Source of the DNA: UBA9926 sp023261215
GTDB lineage: Bacteria; Pseudomonadota; Gammaproteobacteria; Pseudomonadales; Azotimanducaceae
Reading direction: 5' to 3'
NCBI GenBank assembly: GCA_038136035.1
Contig: JAYPYV010000001.1
Span: 116,102 to 180,101 of the forward strand
Length of the DNA stretch: 64,000 nucleotides
Shown here: positions 35,611 through 44,759 of the stretch, one piece after another
Position numbering within the stretch: position 1 is the stretch's first letter
Layout: each line of letters begins with the position of its first letter
Notes under the pieces: generated by a model
Told to the model about the DNA's origin: nothing
What the model saw: the letters and a program-made list of their open reading frames with translations, nothing else
Database searches by the model: none
Program-made: the position numbers and the translations under genes

Positions 35611-36083
35611 GCGGATACCTCCCGCTTCGCACCCAACGTCGCTGCTAGATGAATCGCCTCGCGTATGCGCTCGTAGGTGCCGCAGCGGCAAACGTGACCC
35701 TGCATCGCCGCATCGATCTCAGCATCGTTAGGTTTGGGGATCTTCGCCAGCAAGGCTTCGGCGGCCATCACTTGGCCAGACTGACAGTACCCACATTGGG
35801 CAACATCAACGTCCAGCCAGGCTTGCTGGACGTGGGTCAAGGCGCCTGCCTTACCCGCAAGGTGCTCAATGGTGGTGATGGCTTGGTCCTTCAAGCTGCC
35901 CACTGGCATCAGACAGGACCGGGCCGGCTCACCATCAATGTGGACGGTGCACGCGCCGCAGAGCCCCGAGCCGCAACCATACTTTGTACCCGTGAGTTCT
36001 AGATGATCCCGAAGCACCCACAGTAGTGGCGTGTCATCAGTGACTTGGACCTCATGAATCTGTTCATTGACTTTGAGCTTCAT
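35607..36083 (-). CDS. Molybdenum hydroxylase small 2Fe-2S subunit, isoquinoline 1-oxidoreductase alpha type
   Basis: Electron-transfer subunit with two 2Fe-2S clusters. The plant-ferredoxin-type cluster uses C37, C42, C45 and C57 (GCGSGLCGACTVHIDG then SC); the second uses C97, C100, C132 and C134 (CGYC and CRC). 158 residues, standard. It immediately precedes the large subunit with a 4-base overlap. No FAD subunit is nearby, as in the IorAB type, where cytochromes c are the usual acceptors. Confidence 0.95.
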   Translation of the reverse strand: MKLKVNEQIHEVQVTDDTPLLWVLRDHLELTGTKYGCGSGLCGACTVHIDGEPARSCLMPVGSLKDQAITTIEHLAGKAGALTHVQQAWLDVDVAQCGYCQSGQVMAAEALLAKIPKPNDAEIDAAMQGHVCRCGTYERIREAIHLAATLGAKREVSA

Positions 36084-36275
36084 AGGCTTTGAATTCTCTT
36101 TAACTTTTGCTGGAGGCGTTGTAAAAACCTAGCAGCCGGTCAACAGACCATCAAGCAATTTTAGCTGCGGCGTTGTTCGGCTCTGAGCGTGCCCAGGAGC
36201 CGCTCCTTCAAGCCTTAAATCCAAACTGTTTGTCCCGCTGAGGCGCAACCGCTCGCACGGGCAATGAGATACGTT

Positions 36276-37631
36276 ATGGCGACACACTCTGAAATTTTGC
36301 TCACGAACGCGAACATCATTGATGGACAGGGTGCTGCGCCGATCCATGGTGCGATCGCGATTCGAGACAATGTCATTCTTGGCGTAGGCGAGTTGTCATC
36401 GATGAGCGGCCTGCTGTCGCCAGAGACATCGACCCTTGACCTCGGTGGGCTCACGGTCATGCCCGGGTTGATCGATAGCCATTGCCACATCACCTTTGAT
36501 GAGCCTCAGACAAATGACGAGCTCTTTTTTCATCGACGAGAGGGCCTCGCTGCGCTGGTTGCTTCAGTCAACGCTCAAAAAGTCTTACGCGCGGGATTTA
36601 CCTCACTGTTTGATGCGGACTGCATTTTTGATGCGGGCATCGACTTACGGGATGCCATTGAAGCGGGTGTTGTGACAGGACCGCGCATGACCACGGGGGG
36701 CAACGTACTCATTAATTGTGTGGGAGGCACGGCCAGTCGTCTATTGCCGGACAGAGGGCGGCGTGGCTACGGCATGATTGTTCATACGAAAGACGAAATC
36801 GTGACGGAAATTCACCGGCAGGTGAAAGCCGGCGTCGATTGGATCAAGGTTCATGTGAGTGGTATGCCGATCAGACCCCACGGACAGGTGGGTGAAATTC
36901 AAACTTGGCAACTCGATGAACTGAAACTCATATGCGATACCGCTCACCAACTCGGCGTGCCCGTGGTTGGACATTGCCGGAATGCGTCGAGCACTCGAGA
37001 TGCAGCCATCGCTGGATTCGACATGATTCTCCACGCCACTTACATGGACGAAACGGCTGTTCAAGCGGTGATTGACCATAAAGTTCCTCTGGTGCCTACC
37101 TTCACCTTTCAAGCCAACCTTGCTGACTACGGCGAAGCGATTGGTGCAGATTCGACGTTGCAAGCGATCTTTCGAGAGGAAATCGTTCAAAGCGCCGGCC
37201 CACTCACCGAGGTTTTCAAAGCCGGCATACCCATTTTGTCGGGCAGTGAGAGCGGGTTCTCGCTCACGCCTTATGGGCATTGGCATTACCGTGAATTGAA
37301 GATTCTAGAGGCGGTTTTAGGGATGAGTGCGCTTGAGGCGATTCAAAGCGCGACGCAGCATGGCGCCATCGCCTTACGCGCGCAAGGTCAGTTGGGTGTC
37401 TTGGCCAAAGGCTATTTGGCTGATCTGATCTGCGTCGAAGGGGATGTGTTGTCAGATCTCGATTGCCTGGGCCGGCCGGGCACAATCCGTCACATCATGA
37501 AAGATGGCCGGTGGGTCGATTGTACTCAACCGTTGCCTGACACATGGTCGATTCCCGGCTGGCGAGTGAGTGAGTTTTCATCCGAAGTGTTGACCCGTCA
37601 GCGAGCTGAGCAAGCCTTGGGGCCGCTGTGA
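36276..37631 (+). CDS. Amidohydrolase-superfamily metal-dependent hydrolase
   Basis: Member of the imidazolonepropionase/Xaa-Pro dipeptidase-like branch. N-terminal beta sandwich (NANIIDGQG), HxH in DSHCHITFDEP, a candidate carbamylated Lys in DWIKVHVSG, metal His in VGHCRN and ILHATYMDE. The expected metal Asp (usually in a GTD segment) reads GSESG, so Glu replaces Asp. Start at ATG 36276 (MATHSEILL); ATG 36264 is four codons upstream. Its end overlaps the first P450 by 4 bases, so the two are probably co-translated. Substrate unknown; hydrolysis of an amide or lactam in the same pathway is plausible. Confidence 0.85.
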   Translation: MATHSEILLTNANIIDGQGAAPIHGAIAIRDNVILGVGELSSMSGLLSPETSTLDLGGLTVMPGLIDSHCHITFDEPQTNDELFFHRREGLAALVASVNAQKVLRAGFTSLFDADCIFDAGIDLRDAIEAGVVTGPRMTTGGNVLINCVGGTASRLLPDRGRRGYGMIVHTKDEIVTEIHRQVKAGVDWIKVHVSGMPIRPHGQVGEIQTWQLDELKLICDTAHQLGVPVVGHCRNASSTRDAAIAGFDMILHATYMDETAVQAVIDHKVPLVPTFTFQANLADYGEAIGADSTLQAIFREEIVQSAGPLTEVFKAGIPILSGSESGFSLTPYGHWHYRELKILEAVLGMSALEAIQSATQHGAIALRAQGQLGVLAKGYLADLICVEGDVLSDLDCLGRPGTIRHIMKDGRWVDCTQPLPDTWSIPGWRVSEFSSEVLTRQRAEQALGPL

Positions 37632-38827
37632 GCACCCTTCGCATTCAGACCTATCGGCTTTGTGAAGAGGCGTTAAAACATCCAGCGCTACGTCAGGCAC
37701 TGTATGACGATGGGGCGATCCTAATGCGGGATGTTTTAGTTAATCTCCATGGCGTCGCGCATAAAACCCGGCGGCGCGTTGAGGGCCAACTCTTTCGGCG
37801 AGCCTATTTTCGTCGGTTGGAATTGGAGGTGTTACCTCAGTTCATGAGCGAAGCCTTGATGGATGCATCGGTTCGACCCGCTCTGGAGTTGAAGACACTA
37901 GCCTATGACTTAATGCTGAAGGTGTCCTTGTTGTTTGCTGGCATCGATCGTCAAACAGGCACGGAAGACGAGTCGAGCCACTTGAGCCATCTGCTTGTGC
38001 GACTCGGTCAAGCCGCAACCCTAGGCCAATATACGGGTGATCAGCGTGACGCGATAGAAAGCGATATCAAAGCGGCGATGAGCGAATTTAATGCTCAGTT
38101 TTTGCAGCCGTCGAAGGCTCGCCGGCTGGCCGAAATGTCCAGGACCGATGCAAGCGTGCAAGATGACGTCCTCTCCTTGCTACTCAGGCACCAAGACGAA
38201 CTGGCCATGGATGATGAAGCGTTGCTGCGCGAGATCGCTTTTTTCTACCTCGCCAGTGCCCACACTTCGGTTCATTCGATTGTTCACGCATTTCATGAAA
38301 TTCATCGTTGGCTTGCCAAAACGGGTCGCAGCGTGACGGCGCTAGTGGAGGATCCGATCACCCTGCAGCGATGCGCTCACGAGAGTTTAAGACTTCATCC
38401 TTCGAGTCCGGAGGCGTGGCGGGTGGCTCTCGAGCCGATTGAACTGGCCGATGGAACGCGCATTGAAGCGGGTGATCAGGTCATTATTGAGCTCGAGACC
38501 GCGAATCGAGATCCGTCTGTGTTTGGCGAAAATGCAGCAGAATTTGAACCCTATCGTCCCCGACCTGCCGCACTGAATCCCTCCGGACTCTCGTTCGGGC
38601 TGGGTATGCATGTGTGCATCGGATTGAACCTGGTTGCGGGAACGATTTTGCGAGACGGACAGTCTGTAGATGAAATGCAGCACCAATTTGGCTCGATGTC
38701 GGTGATATTAAAAGAGCTGTTGGCTGCAGGCCTCCGCCCAGATGCCGATCAACCAGGGACCAAAGATCCCCAATCCAAACGAGACACTTGGTTGACCTAC
38801 CCGGTTGTTCGGCAGCCCATCACTTAG
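37628..38827 (+). CDS. Cytochrome P450, divergent (first of tandem pair)
   Basis: Soluble bacterial P450 of 399 residues. The haem-ligand loop FGLGMHVCIG places the thiolate at C330, and the ExxR motif is ESLR (252-255). The I helix reads LASAHTS, with His where the conserved acid usually precedes Thr, which may alter proton delivery. Starts at GTG overlapping the amidohydrolase stop. The second P450 follows by 2 bp. No ferredoxin or reductase gene is close. Hydroxylase is the default inference; the substrate is unknown. Confidence 0.9.
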   Translation: MSTLRIQTYRLCEEALKHPALRQALYDDGAILMRDVLVNLHGVAHKTRRRVEGQLFRRAYFRRLELEVLPQFMSEALMDASVRPALELKTLAYDLMLKVSLLFAGIDRQTGTEDESSHLSHLLVRLGQAATLGQYTGDQRDAIESDIKAAMSEFNAQFLQPSKARRLAEMSRTDASVQDDVLSLLLRHQDELAMDDEALLREIAFFYLASAHTSVHSIVHAFHEIHRWLAKTGRSVTALVEDPITLQRCAHESLRLHPSSPEAWRVALEPIELADGTRIEAGDQVIIELETANRDPSVFGENAAEFEPYRPRPAALNPSGLSFGLGMHVCIGLNLVAGTILRDGQSVDEMQHQFGSMSVILKELLAAGLRPDADQPGTKDPQSKRDTWLTYPVVRQPIT

Positions 38828-38829
38828 CC

Positions 38830-39969
38830 ATGCCACAAGTTCTAACTTCCTATGCAGATGCGTTGCCCTTGCTACTTAAAAGGGACGCTCATCAAGCCAT
38901 GTACCGACGTTGTCCAGCCTTGATGGCTAACGTCATTCTAAATTTGGAAGGAGACCGGCATCGTGAGCGTAAGCGATTGATGTCACCATTGTTCAGACGG
39001 ACATCCTGCCAGGCCATAGAATCGTGGTTAGCCGAAGTGCTACTGCCCCAACTGGACCATGACTGGTGCGGAAAATCCTCACTGGACCTGCCGAGTTGCA
39101 CTGAAACGGTGATGTTCCATGTCAGCTCAAGGATGTTGGGTCTGGGTGATTTAACGTTTGATCCTGCATTGCTCGAATGGGTATCGGTGTTCAGCGTGTC
39201 TGCCACGGCAGCGCAGTCCGCGCAGCATGAAGAAGCGCTTAACCGCGCGCTGGATGATGCGTTGGAGCGATTCAGAGCAGATTACTTTGACCCCGCCTTT
39301 GATGCGGCCAGCCCGACACGCGAGTCTCACACCTTGCTTCCGATGTTGAAAGCGGCTTGGGTCGACGGGCATTTGGATCGCGCTCTGTGTGTGAAGGAAG
39401 CCGCTTTTTTCCTTCAGGCCTCGCTTTTCAGCACGTCAAACGCTGCCGTCCACGTGTTTCATGAGTTGGCGTCATGGCTTGAAGCGAACGAGGCGCAGCG
39501 ATTACGTTTTATCGAAGAGCCGCTCTGGGCCCAGCGATGTGTGATGGAGGCGTTGCGATTGCATCCTGCCAGCCCCGTGATGATTCGAGAGCTCCATGGG
39601 GATCAATTGGAAATTGATCTGCTCTCGATCAATCAGGATCCAGAGGTCTTTGGCACGCATGCAGCGATATTCTGGCCCGATCGGCCTGTTCGCCACTTAA
39701 GATCGTTTTCGGGACTAAGCTTTGGTGCAGGACATCACAGTTGCCCGGGTCGTGAAATTGCTGCGGGTCTTGTGAGGACTGAGAAGCGGCCGGGAGACCC
39801 AGCCCAAATTGGGGTGATCACACGGATGCTGAAACATTGGGTGGCCCAGGGTATGGTGCGGGATCCCAGTCGAAATGCTGAGCGAATGCGGGACACAACG
39901 AGATCTAATTGGGCATCCTACCCCGTGAAGTTTGAGCCCGGTCGTGCCGCGGTGATTCAAAGAAGGTGA
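38830..39969 (+). CDS. Cytochrome P450, divergent (second of tandem pair)
   Basis: P450 of about 379 residues with haem loop FGAGHHSCPG (C305) and ExxR as EALR (240-243). The I-helix stretch QASLFSTSNAAVH lacks the acid-Thr pair altogether. I start at ATG 38830, 2 bp after the previous stop; the frame is open 14 codons further. It shares its overall layout with the first P450 (HRERKRLMSPLFRR near residue 45 against HKTRRRVEGQLFRR), so the pair probably arose by ancient duplication. Catalysis may be atypical, or it may act with its neighbour. Confidence 0.88.
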   Translation: MPQVLTSYADALPLLLKRDAHQAMYRRCPALMANVILNLEGDRHRERKRLMSPLFRRTSCQAIESWLAEVLLPQLDHDWCGKSSLDLPSCTETVMFHVSSRMLGLGDLTFDPALLEWVSVFSVSATAAQSAQHEEALNRALDDALERFRADYFDPAFDAASPTRESHTLLPMLKAAWVDGHLDRALCVKEAAFFLQASLFSTSNAAVHVFHELASWLEANEAQRLRFIEEPLWAQRCVMEALRLHPASPVMIRELHGDQLEIDLLSINQDPEVFGTHAAIFWPDRPVRHLRSFSGLSFGAGHHSCPGREIAAGLVRTEKRPGDPAQIGVITRMLKHWVAQGMVRDPSRNAERMRDTTRSNWASYPVKFEPGRAAVIQRR

Positions 39970-39973
39970 TGAC

Positions 39974-40705
39974 ATGAAGGCAATCGTAACCGGCGCAGGT
40001 ACCGGTCTTGGTGCGGCGATCGCAGAACGACTCGCGAAGGAGGGATATGTTTTAGGCCTTCTTGACCAGGATGAAGCAGGTGTGACTTCGGTGGCTGAAC
40101 GGCTGAATGCCAAAGCCTTGCCGGCTGATGTGGCCAGCCCAGAGGCGGTTGCTGAGGCGTTTGACGCGTTTGGTCCTGTTGACCTCTTGGTCAACAACGC
40201 AGGCATTGCCCGGTTTGGCCCATTGCTAGAACAATCGGCGCTCGATATGCAGGCGGTGATCAACGTCAATCTCCTCGGCACAGCCATTTGTTCGCAGCAA
40301 GCGGCAAGGGGGATGGCAACCCTAGGGGGTGGCTGCATCATCAATATGTCCTCGATTAATGCAATTACGCCGGGTCCTAACGTTGGCCTCTACGCTGCAA
40401 CGAAAGCAGCGATTCAAAATCTCACCGTTCTTCAATCTATCGAGTGGGGACCGCTCGGTATTCGGGTCAATGCGATTGCGCCAGGATTCATTGATGCCGG
40501 GATGTCAGCCCCGTTCTTTGCGAACGAGTCCATCAGAGAGAAACGAAGCCAAGGCGTGCCCCTAAAAGCGCTCGGCACCGCCGAGGATGTGGTCAATGCG
40601 GTGGTGTATCTTCAGTCTGATGCAGCGCGTTACGTGAGCGGCCATCAGCTCGTGGTCGATGGCGGCGTGGTGGGTAGTCTGCTTGCTCATTTACCCAGAG
40701 ATTAA
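39974..40705 (+). CDS. Short-chain dehydrogenase/reductase
   Basis: Classical SDR of 243 residues. Cofactor motif TGAGTGLG, NNAG, catalytic Ser in NMSSINA and YAATK; C-terminal GHQLVVDGGV. Probably oxidises a hydroxyl generated by the preceding P450s, or reduces a ketone; substrate not deducible. Four bp after the second P450, with GGTGATG before its ATG. Confidence 0.9.
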   Translation: MKAIVTGAGTGLGAAIAERLAKEGYVLGLLDQDEAGVTSVAERLNAKALPADVASPEAVAEAFDAFGPVDLLVNNAGIARFGPLLEQSALDMQAVINVNLLGTAICSQQAARGMATLGGGCIINMSSINAITPGPNVGLYAATKAAIQNLTVLQSIEWGPLGIRVNAIAPGFIDAGMSAPFFANESIREKRSQGVPLKALGTAEDVVNAVVYLQSDAARYVSGHQLVVDGGVVGSLLAHLPRD

Positions 40706-40873
40706 AGCAAGGCGACATCATGAATGTAGACTCGATTGGACTGACTACGCATCTGGCACTCGGCAGGCGTTTATGTGGCGGGCTTGGTCTGATCCATTGC
40801 GGCGGCGCCTCTTGGCCGGGTCGTTGCGGTCAACAGCATCTTGATCAGTGCCGATCAGCAGAGGGCATGCGTC

Positions 40874-41557
40874 ATGAGCCATCTTGAGCACCAAGTGATA
40901 TTGAGCGGCGGCATCAACCATGTGTTCGAAGAATCGTCCTCCGTCCTCGAGACGTTGGGACGCAGCCACGGATTCATCTCTCATCATGTGAGGCACCCTG
41001 ATCAAGCCTTTGAATTACTAAAAACAGAGGCCATCAAACTGTTCACTGTAAACGCGCTTTTTTGGGAGATGCACGGAGAAAAGTATGATCCCCATCGTGA
41101 GCAGTGGTATTTCGCCATCAGCGATCAACAGCAAGAGATCCTTCAAACGTTTGTATCAAGGGGCGGTCGGCTCTTAGGTTTGCATACGGCAAGTATCTGC
41201 TTTTCCAATTGTCCGGATTGGTCGAACCATTTAGGCGGCCACTGGGAGTGGACAGCCTCGTTTCATCCGCCCCCTGAGCCCCTTGAGATCACGCCCACGC
41301 CCGAAGGCGAGCGTATGGGCCTTAAAGCCTTCACAACGATTGATGAGCAATATTGTTCGCTCCATCGAGCTGAGGGCACAGTGCCATTGATGACCGCAAC
41401 CAGTCGAGCGGGTGTGACCGAGACTGTAGTCTGGTGTCGGCAGGTGGGTAGATTCAAGAGTGCCTATTCGGCGTTGGGCCACGATGCTCGAGCCATGATG
41501 AATCAGGTGACCTCGGGGCTGTTGCCCCGACTCGTTGAATGGCTGCGACAGGATTGA
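40874..41557 (+). CDS. ThuA-like domain protein
   Basis: Glutamine-amidotransferase-like fold of the ThuA family (about 227 residues), named for trehalose utilisation and often fused or adjacent to dehydrogenases of sugars or steroids. Segments GGRLLGLHTAS, NHLGGHWEW and YSALGHDARAM match. I start at ATG 40874 with GAGGG 8 bp upstream; an extra 11 codons upstream have no support. Biochemical role unknown. Its stop abuts the next SDR. Confidence 0.8.
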   Translation: MSHLEHQVILSGGINHVFEESSSVLETLGRSHGFISHHVRHPDQAFELLKTEAIKLFTVNALFWEMHGEKYDPHREQWYFAISDQQQEILQTFVSRGGRLLGLHTASICFSNCPDWSNHLGGHWEWTASFHPPPEPLEITPTPEGERMGLKAFTTIDEQYCSLHRAEGTVPLMTATSRAGVTETVVWCRQVGRFKSAYSALGHDARAMMNQVTSGLLPRLVEWLRQD

Positions 41558-41560
41558 GTG

Positions 41561-42322
41561 ATGCGTCGATTCGAAGGGCAATCGTTTTTGGTCACCGGAG
41601 GGGGTTCCGGAATCGGCGCAGCGACCGCGCGCGTGCTTGTGCAGGAAGGTGCTTTGGTGACCATCTGCGGGCGCAGGCGTGAGCCGCTTGAAGAGGTTGC
41701 TTCGGCTTTGGGCGTTGCATGCGCCTATGCGCAAGGGGACATTACGGTGGATGGAGACCGTCAGCGAATTGTTGACCGTGCGCTCGCCCATGGCGGAGGC
41801 CTGGATGGTCTGATTAACAATGCGGGCAACATGTATCGCGCGCCATTAACGGAAATGAATGAGACCGAGTTACTGAATCTCTTTCACCATAATGTGGTCG
41901 CTGCCGTTATGATGGCTTCGCTGTGCACGACTGCGCTTGCCGAAAGAAAAGGCAGCGTGATCTTCATAGGTTCCATCCACACTCGACGCGCGTTCCCTGG
42001 CGCAAGCCCTTACGCGGGTACAAAAGCGGCTGTTCAGGGATTGACGAAGGTTCTGGCTGCCGAGCTTGGAGCAAAAGATATTCGTGTGAACTGCGTACTC
42101 CCGGGCGCCGTTCCAACCGAAATTAATGAACGTGCAGGGTTGGGCACGGCAGCCGAACTTGAAGCGCGCATGCATGCGCTTGCGCCATTGCATGCGCTAG
42201 GGCGAATCGGGACCGCAGAGGAGGTGGCTGAGGCCATCGCTTATCTTTTAGCGGCCCAATGGGTGACGGGCGCGATGCTCGATGTCGATGGGGGTCTGGG
42301 CCTCGGGGTGACGCCGCTCTGA
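41561..42322 (+). CDS. Short-chain dehydrogenase/reductase
   Basis: Classical SDR of about 253 residues with TGGGSGIG, NNAG, FIGSIHT (catalytic Ser) and YAGTK, ending in GAMLDVDGGLGL. The start is ATG 41561 or the GTG directly before it, 0-3 bp after the ThuA stop, so it closes the amidohydrolase-P450-P450-SDR-ThuA-SDR run. Distinct from the first SDR of the cluster. Confidence 0.9.
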   Translation: MRRFEGQSFLVTGGGSGIGAATARVLVQEGALVTICGRRREPLEEVASALGVACAYAQGDITVDGDRQRIVDRALAHGGGLDGLINNAGNMYRAPLTEMNETELLNLFHHNVVAAVMMASLCTTALAERKGSVIFIGSIHTRRAFPGASPYAGTKAAVQGLTKVLAAELGAKDIRVNCVLPGAVPTEINERAGLGTAAELEARMHALAPLHALGRIGTAEEVAEAIAYLLAAQWVTGAMLDVDGGLGLGVTPL

Positions 42323-42410
42323 GGAGAGGCGTTCTGGGTCTTCTCGATCTTCTAGCATCGGGTCGAGCGATGTGCGCGATAGGCATTCGGGTGCCTGCGC
42401 CAGGCAGCAG

Positions 42411-42791
42411 TTAATCTTGCGCGGAGGTAAAGCGATGGATTTGACGACGATCTCGTTTGGTTGGACGACCTAGGGTTCTGACCGATGGCCCCTGCGCTTT
42501 GCGCAACTCGGAGGCGTCCTCTCTCGCCTTTAAGCTCGCTTCGGTCTCTTGAAAAAGCAGGGCTGCTTGCGGTGCGCCTCGTCGCACTTCGGAGAGCGCA
42601 AGAACGATTATCGTGCGTTCATCAAAGCCCGCTCGGTATCGTATTTCGTCGCCGACGTTAATTTCTTTAGAAGGTTTGGTGCGCGCACCGTTAACCTCGA
42701 CTTTGCCGCCATCGATTGCCTCTTTGGCCTTGGCTCTTGTCTTAAAGCAACGGGCGGCCCAGAGCCATTTGTCGATTCTGACACCGCTCAT
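42411..42791 (-). CDS. hslR: Heat shock protein 15, S4-domain RNA-binding protein
   Basis: Hsp15 rescues 50S subunits carrying nascent peptidyl-tRNA. The S4 domain is at the N-terminus (RIDKWLWAARCFKTRAKAKEAIDGGKVEVNG, about residues 5-35) with a basic tail. The ATG overlaps the yrfG stop by 4 bases, the same order as in E. coli. Confidence 0.93.
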   Translation of the reverse strand: MSGVRIDKWLWAARCFKTRAKAKEAIDGGKVEVNGARTKPSKEINVGDEIRYRAGFDERTIIVLALSEVRRGAPQAALLFQETEASLKAREDASELRKAQGPSVRTLGRPTKRDRRQIHRFTSAQD

Positions 42792-43477
42792 CGAGACACC
42801 ACGAGACTCGTGAGACGATTGACACTGGGAAACTCATCGATCTCACGGATGGGACGGGAAATATCAGGCTGACTCACGGCAACGCACTGACCGATCCCGA
42901 AGGCTTGGGCGGCTTTGAGCACATCCAGATTGTCGTCAACAAAAAGTGCGCGGCTTGGCTCGAAAGCAAGCCTATCCTGGATCGCATGCCAGTAATCCAT
43001 CGATTCCTTGGGTTGACCGAAAGCGTGACTGGAGAGGATCTCGTCGAAAAAGTCTGCAAAAGGCAGCGCTTGCGCGTCGAGGGCAGAGACTTTCAAGTCA
43101 ATCAGATCTGGGTGTGCATTCGTCGCGAGCACGGTTCTGATGCCTCCTGATTTCAAAGACTCAAGGAATTCGAGCGACCCCGGGCGGTATTGAATGGGGC
43201 CTGCGTATTCAGCCTTAAGCGAGAGGATATCTATCTCAAAAACGCGAGACCAGTGGTGAATGTCATACCACGTCAGCGTCCCTCGAACTGATGCCAGTGT
43301 CTGTTCAACGAATTGATGGGCGGCAAGCAAGGAAATATCCCGGCGTTGGGCGAACGCTTGGGGTAAGAAGTGATTCCAGAAGTTGTCGTCATATCCGAGA
43401 TCGAGCAGCGTCCCGTCCATATCGAGAAGCACGATTTCAGTTGGCGCTGGTTGTGTTTGAGGCTCGGTCGATAGCAT
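42788..43477 (-). CDS. yrfG: GMP/IMP nucleotidase YrfG
   Basis: HAD-family 5'-nucleotidase. Motif I LLDMDGT (D19, D21), motif II LATNAH, Lys in FGQPKES and motif IV LFVDDNLDV. The WNHFLPQAFA segment near residue 35 is typical of YrfG. Paired with hslR and divergent from cysQ, as in related genomes where nudE also occurs; nudE is absent here. Confidence 0.9.
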   Translation of the reverse strand: MLSTEPQTQPAPTEIVLLDMDGTLLDLGYDDNFWNHFLPQAFAQRRDISLLAAHQFVEQTLASVRGTLTWYDIHHWSRVFEIDILSLKAEYAGPIQYRPGSLEFLESLKSGGIRTVLATNAHPDLIDLKVSALDAQALPFADFFDEILSSHAFGQPKESMDYWHAIQDRLAFEPSRALFVDDNLDVLKAAQAFGIGQCVAVSQPDISRPIREIDEFPSVNRLTSLVVSR

Positions 43478-43564
43478 AGGGTTGGCTGGCTTTGCAGAAA
43501 TGACGGGTCGATCGGCTGACGTTTCAGTGTACCCTAACGGTCCAAGTGCAGGAGTGGCAAAAAA

Positions 43565-44374
43565 ATGAGAGAAACACTGGAAAGGATCGCAGTCGACGCC
43601 GGTAAAGCCATTCTTCAGGTGTATGAAACAGCCGATTTCAACGTCGAAATGAAGTCGGATGATTCCCCATTAACGAGAGCTGACCTCGCGTCGCATGCGG
43701 TGATCGTGAGCGCGCTCGAACAAGCCTATCCAGACATTCCCATCCTTTCAGAGGAGGGCGAATTACCAGATTTCGCAGTACGGTCTTTATGGAAGCAATA
43801 TTTTTTGATCGATCCTTTAGATGGCACGAAAGAGTTTATCGCCAGGAATGGGGAATTCACGGTCAACATCGCATTGATTGATCAGGGGGTTCCGGTAGTT
43901 GGTGTGGTCCATGTGCCCGTGCTGGATGTCACTTACTCTGGCGCAATACTTGAGGAAGATCAGGGCGCCTGGCGAACACGTGCCGGTGTCAGAGAGCCCA
44001 TAGGGGTCCGCCTTTTTACGAAGCCTCCAGCGTCCTTAACTGTGGTGGCAAGCCGTCGTCATGGCGCAGAAGCGCTTGATGCCTTGCTCAGCACCTTGAG
44101 AGCACGAGTGCCGGACGTTGGGCTTGCTAACATGGGCAGCTCCTTAAAGCTTTGCTTGGTGGCTTCAGGGGAAGCGGATTTTTACCCCAGGCTGGCACCC
44201 ACCTCAGAGTGGGACACAGCCGCAGCGCATGCGGTGGTTTTAGCTGCCGGCGGCGACGTGGTGGATACCGAATTTGCCAGCCTCCGATACAACACAAAAG
44301 CGCCAATCTTGAACCCCCACTTCTTGGTTCTGGGCGACCCATCGCTGGATTGGCAGGCGCTCATTACGCCCTAA
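43565..44374 (+). CDS. cysQ: 3'(2'),5'-bisphosphate nucleotidase CysQ
   Basis: Hydrolyses PAP to AMP, recycling a by-product of sulfate assimilation. Inositol-monophosphatase fold with metal sites in SEEGE, IDPLDGTKEFIARNGEFTVNIALI and SEWDTAAAHAVV. 269 residues, normal. The stop is followed by a weak inverted repeat (44376-44382 with 44401-44407). Confidence 0.95.
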   Translation: MRETLERIAVDAGKAILQVYETADFNVEMKSDDSPLTRADLASHAVIVSALEQAYPDIPILSEEGELPDFAVRSLWKQYFLIDPLDGTKEFIARNGEFTVNIALIDQGVPVVGVVHVPVLDVTYSGAILEEDQGAWRTRAGVREPIGVRLFTKPPASLTVVASRRHGAEALDALLSTLRARVPDVGLANMGSSLKLCLVASGEADFYPRLAPTSEWDTAAAHAVVLAAGGDVVDTEFASLRYNTKAPILNPHFLVLGDPSLDWQALITP

Positions 44375-44555
44375 GCCTCAGGTAGCCTCCGCCGGTTCAG
44401 CCTGAGGTCTTGCGATCAATCGAACCCGAAATGCGCGGCTCTGTATTTGACTCAAGCGTCAGTTGCGATGGCTGGATCAGCAAATTGCACGGCGTGAAGG
44501 TCGAAAAAAAGTGGGCCGGGAGTGAGAGGAAGCAAAGGCAGGGGCTTGGTCTCAG

Positions 44556-44622
44556 CTAGCCCAGCTGGTTGTGTATCCGTCCTGCCGAGGAGAACACATC
44601 TGATGCAACCAGCTGGAGCTAG
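44556..44622. repeat. Long inverted repeat (hairpin)
   Basis: CCAGCTGGTTG (44561-44571) pairs with CAACCAGCTGG (44606-44616), 34-nt loop, and the stem extends by five pairs past a single bulged base. No T tract. Confidence 0.65.
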
Positions 44623-44759
44623 TGAGGGTTGCAACTATAGAGCCGAATAATGGGGAGAAACCCTGAGGAAAAGTGGAAGTTTCTCAGCCGTTGAATGGTT
44701 GACATCTTCATAAGCTTTCCGAGCCTAATTGCTCGCTTGCAACCACCAACCACCCGTCA

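Noticed and set aside
36129..36493. Minus-strand frames opposite the amidohydrolase start
   Set aside because: Antisense shadows of the amidohydrolase without independent support.
40720..40885. Short plus-strand ATG frame of about 55 codons between the first SDR and the ThuA gene
   Set aside because: Low-complexity Gly/Cys-rich translation, overlaps the ThuA start, no family match.
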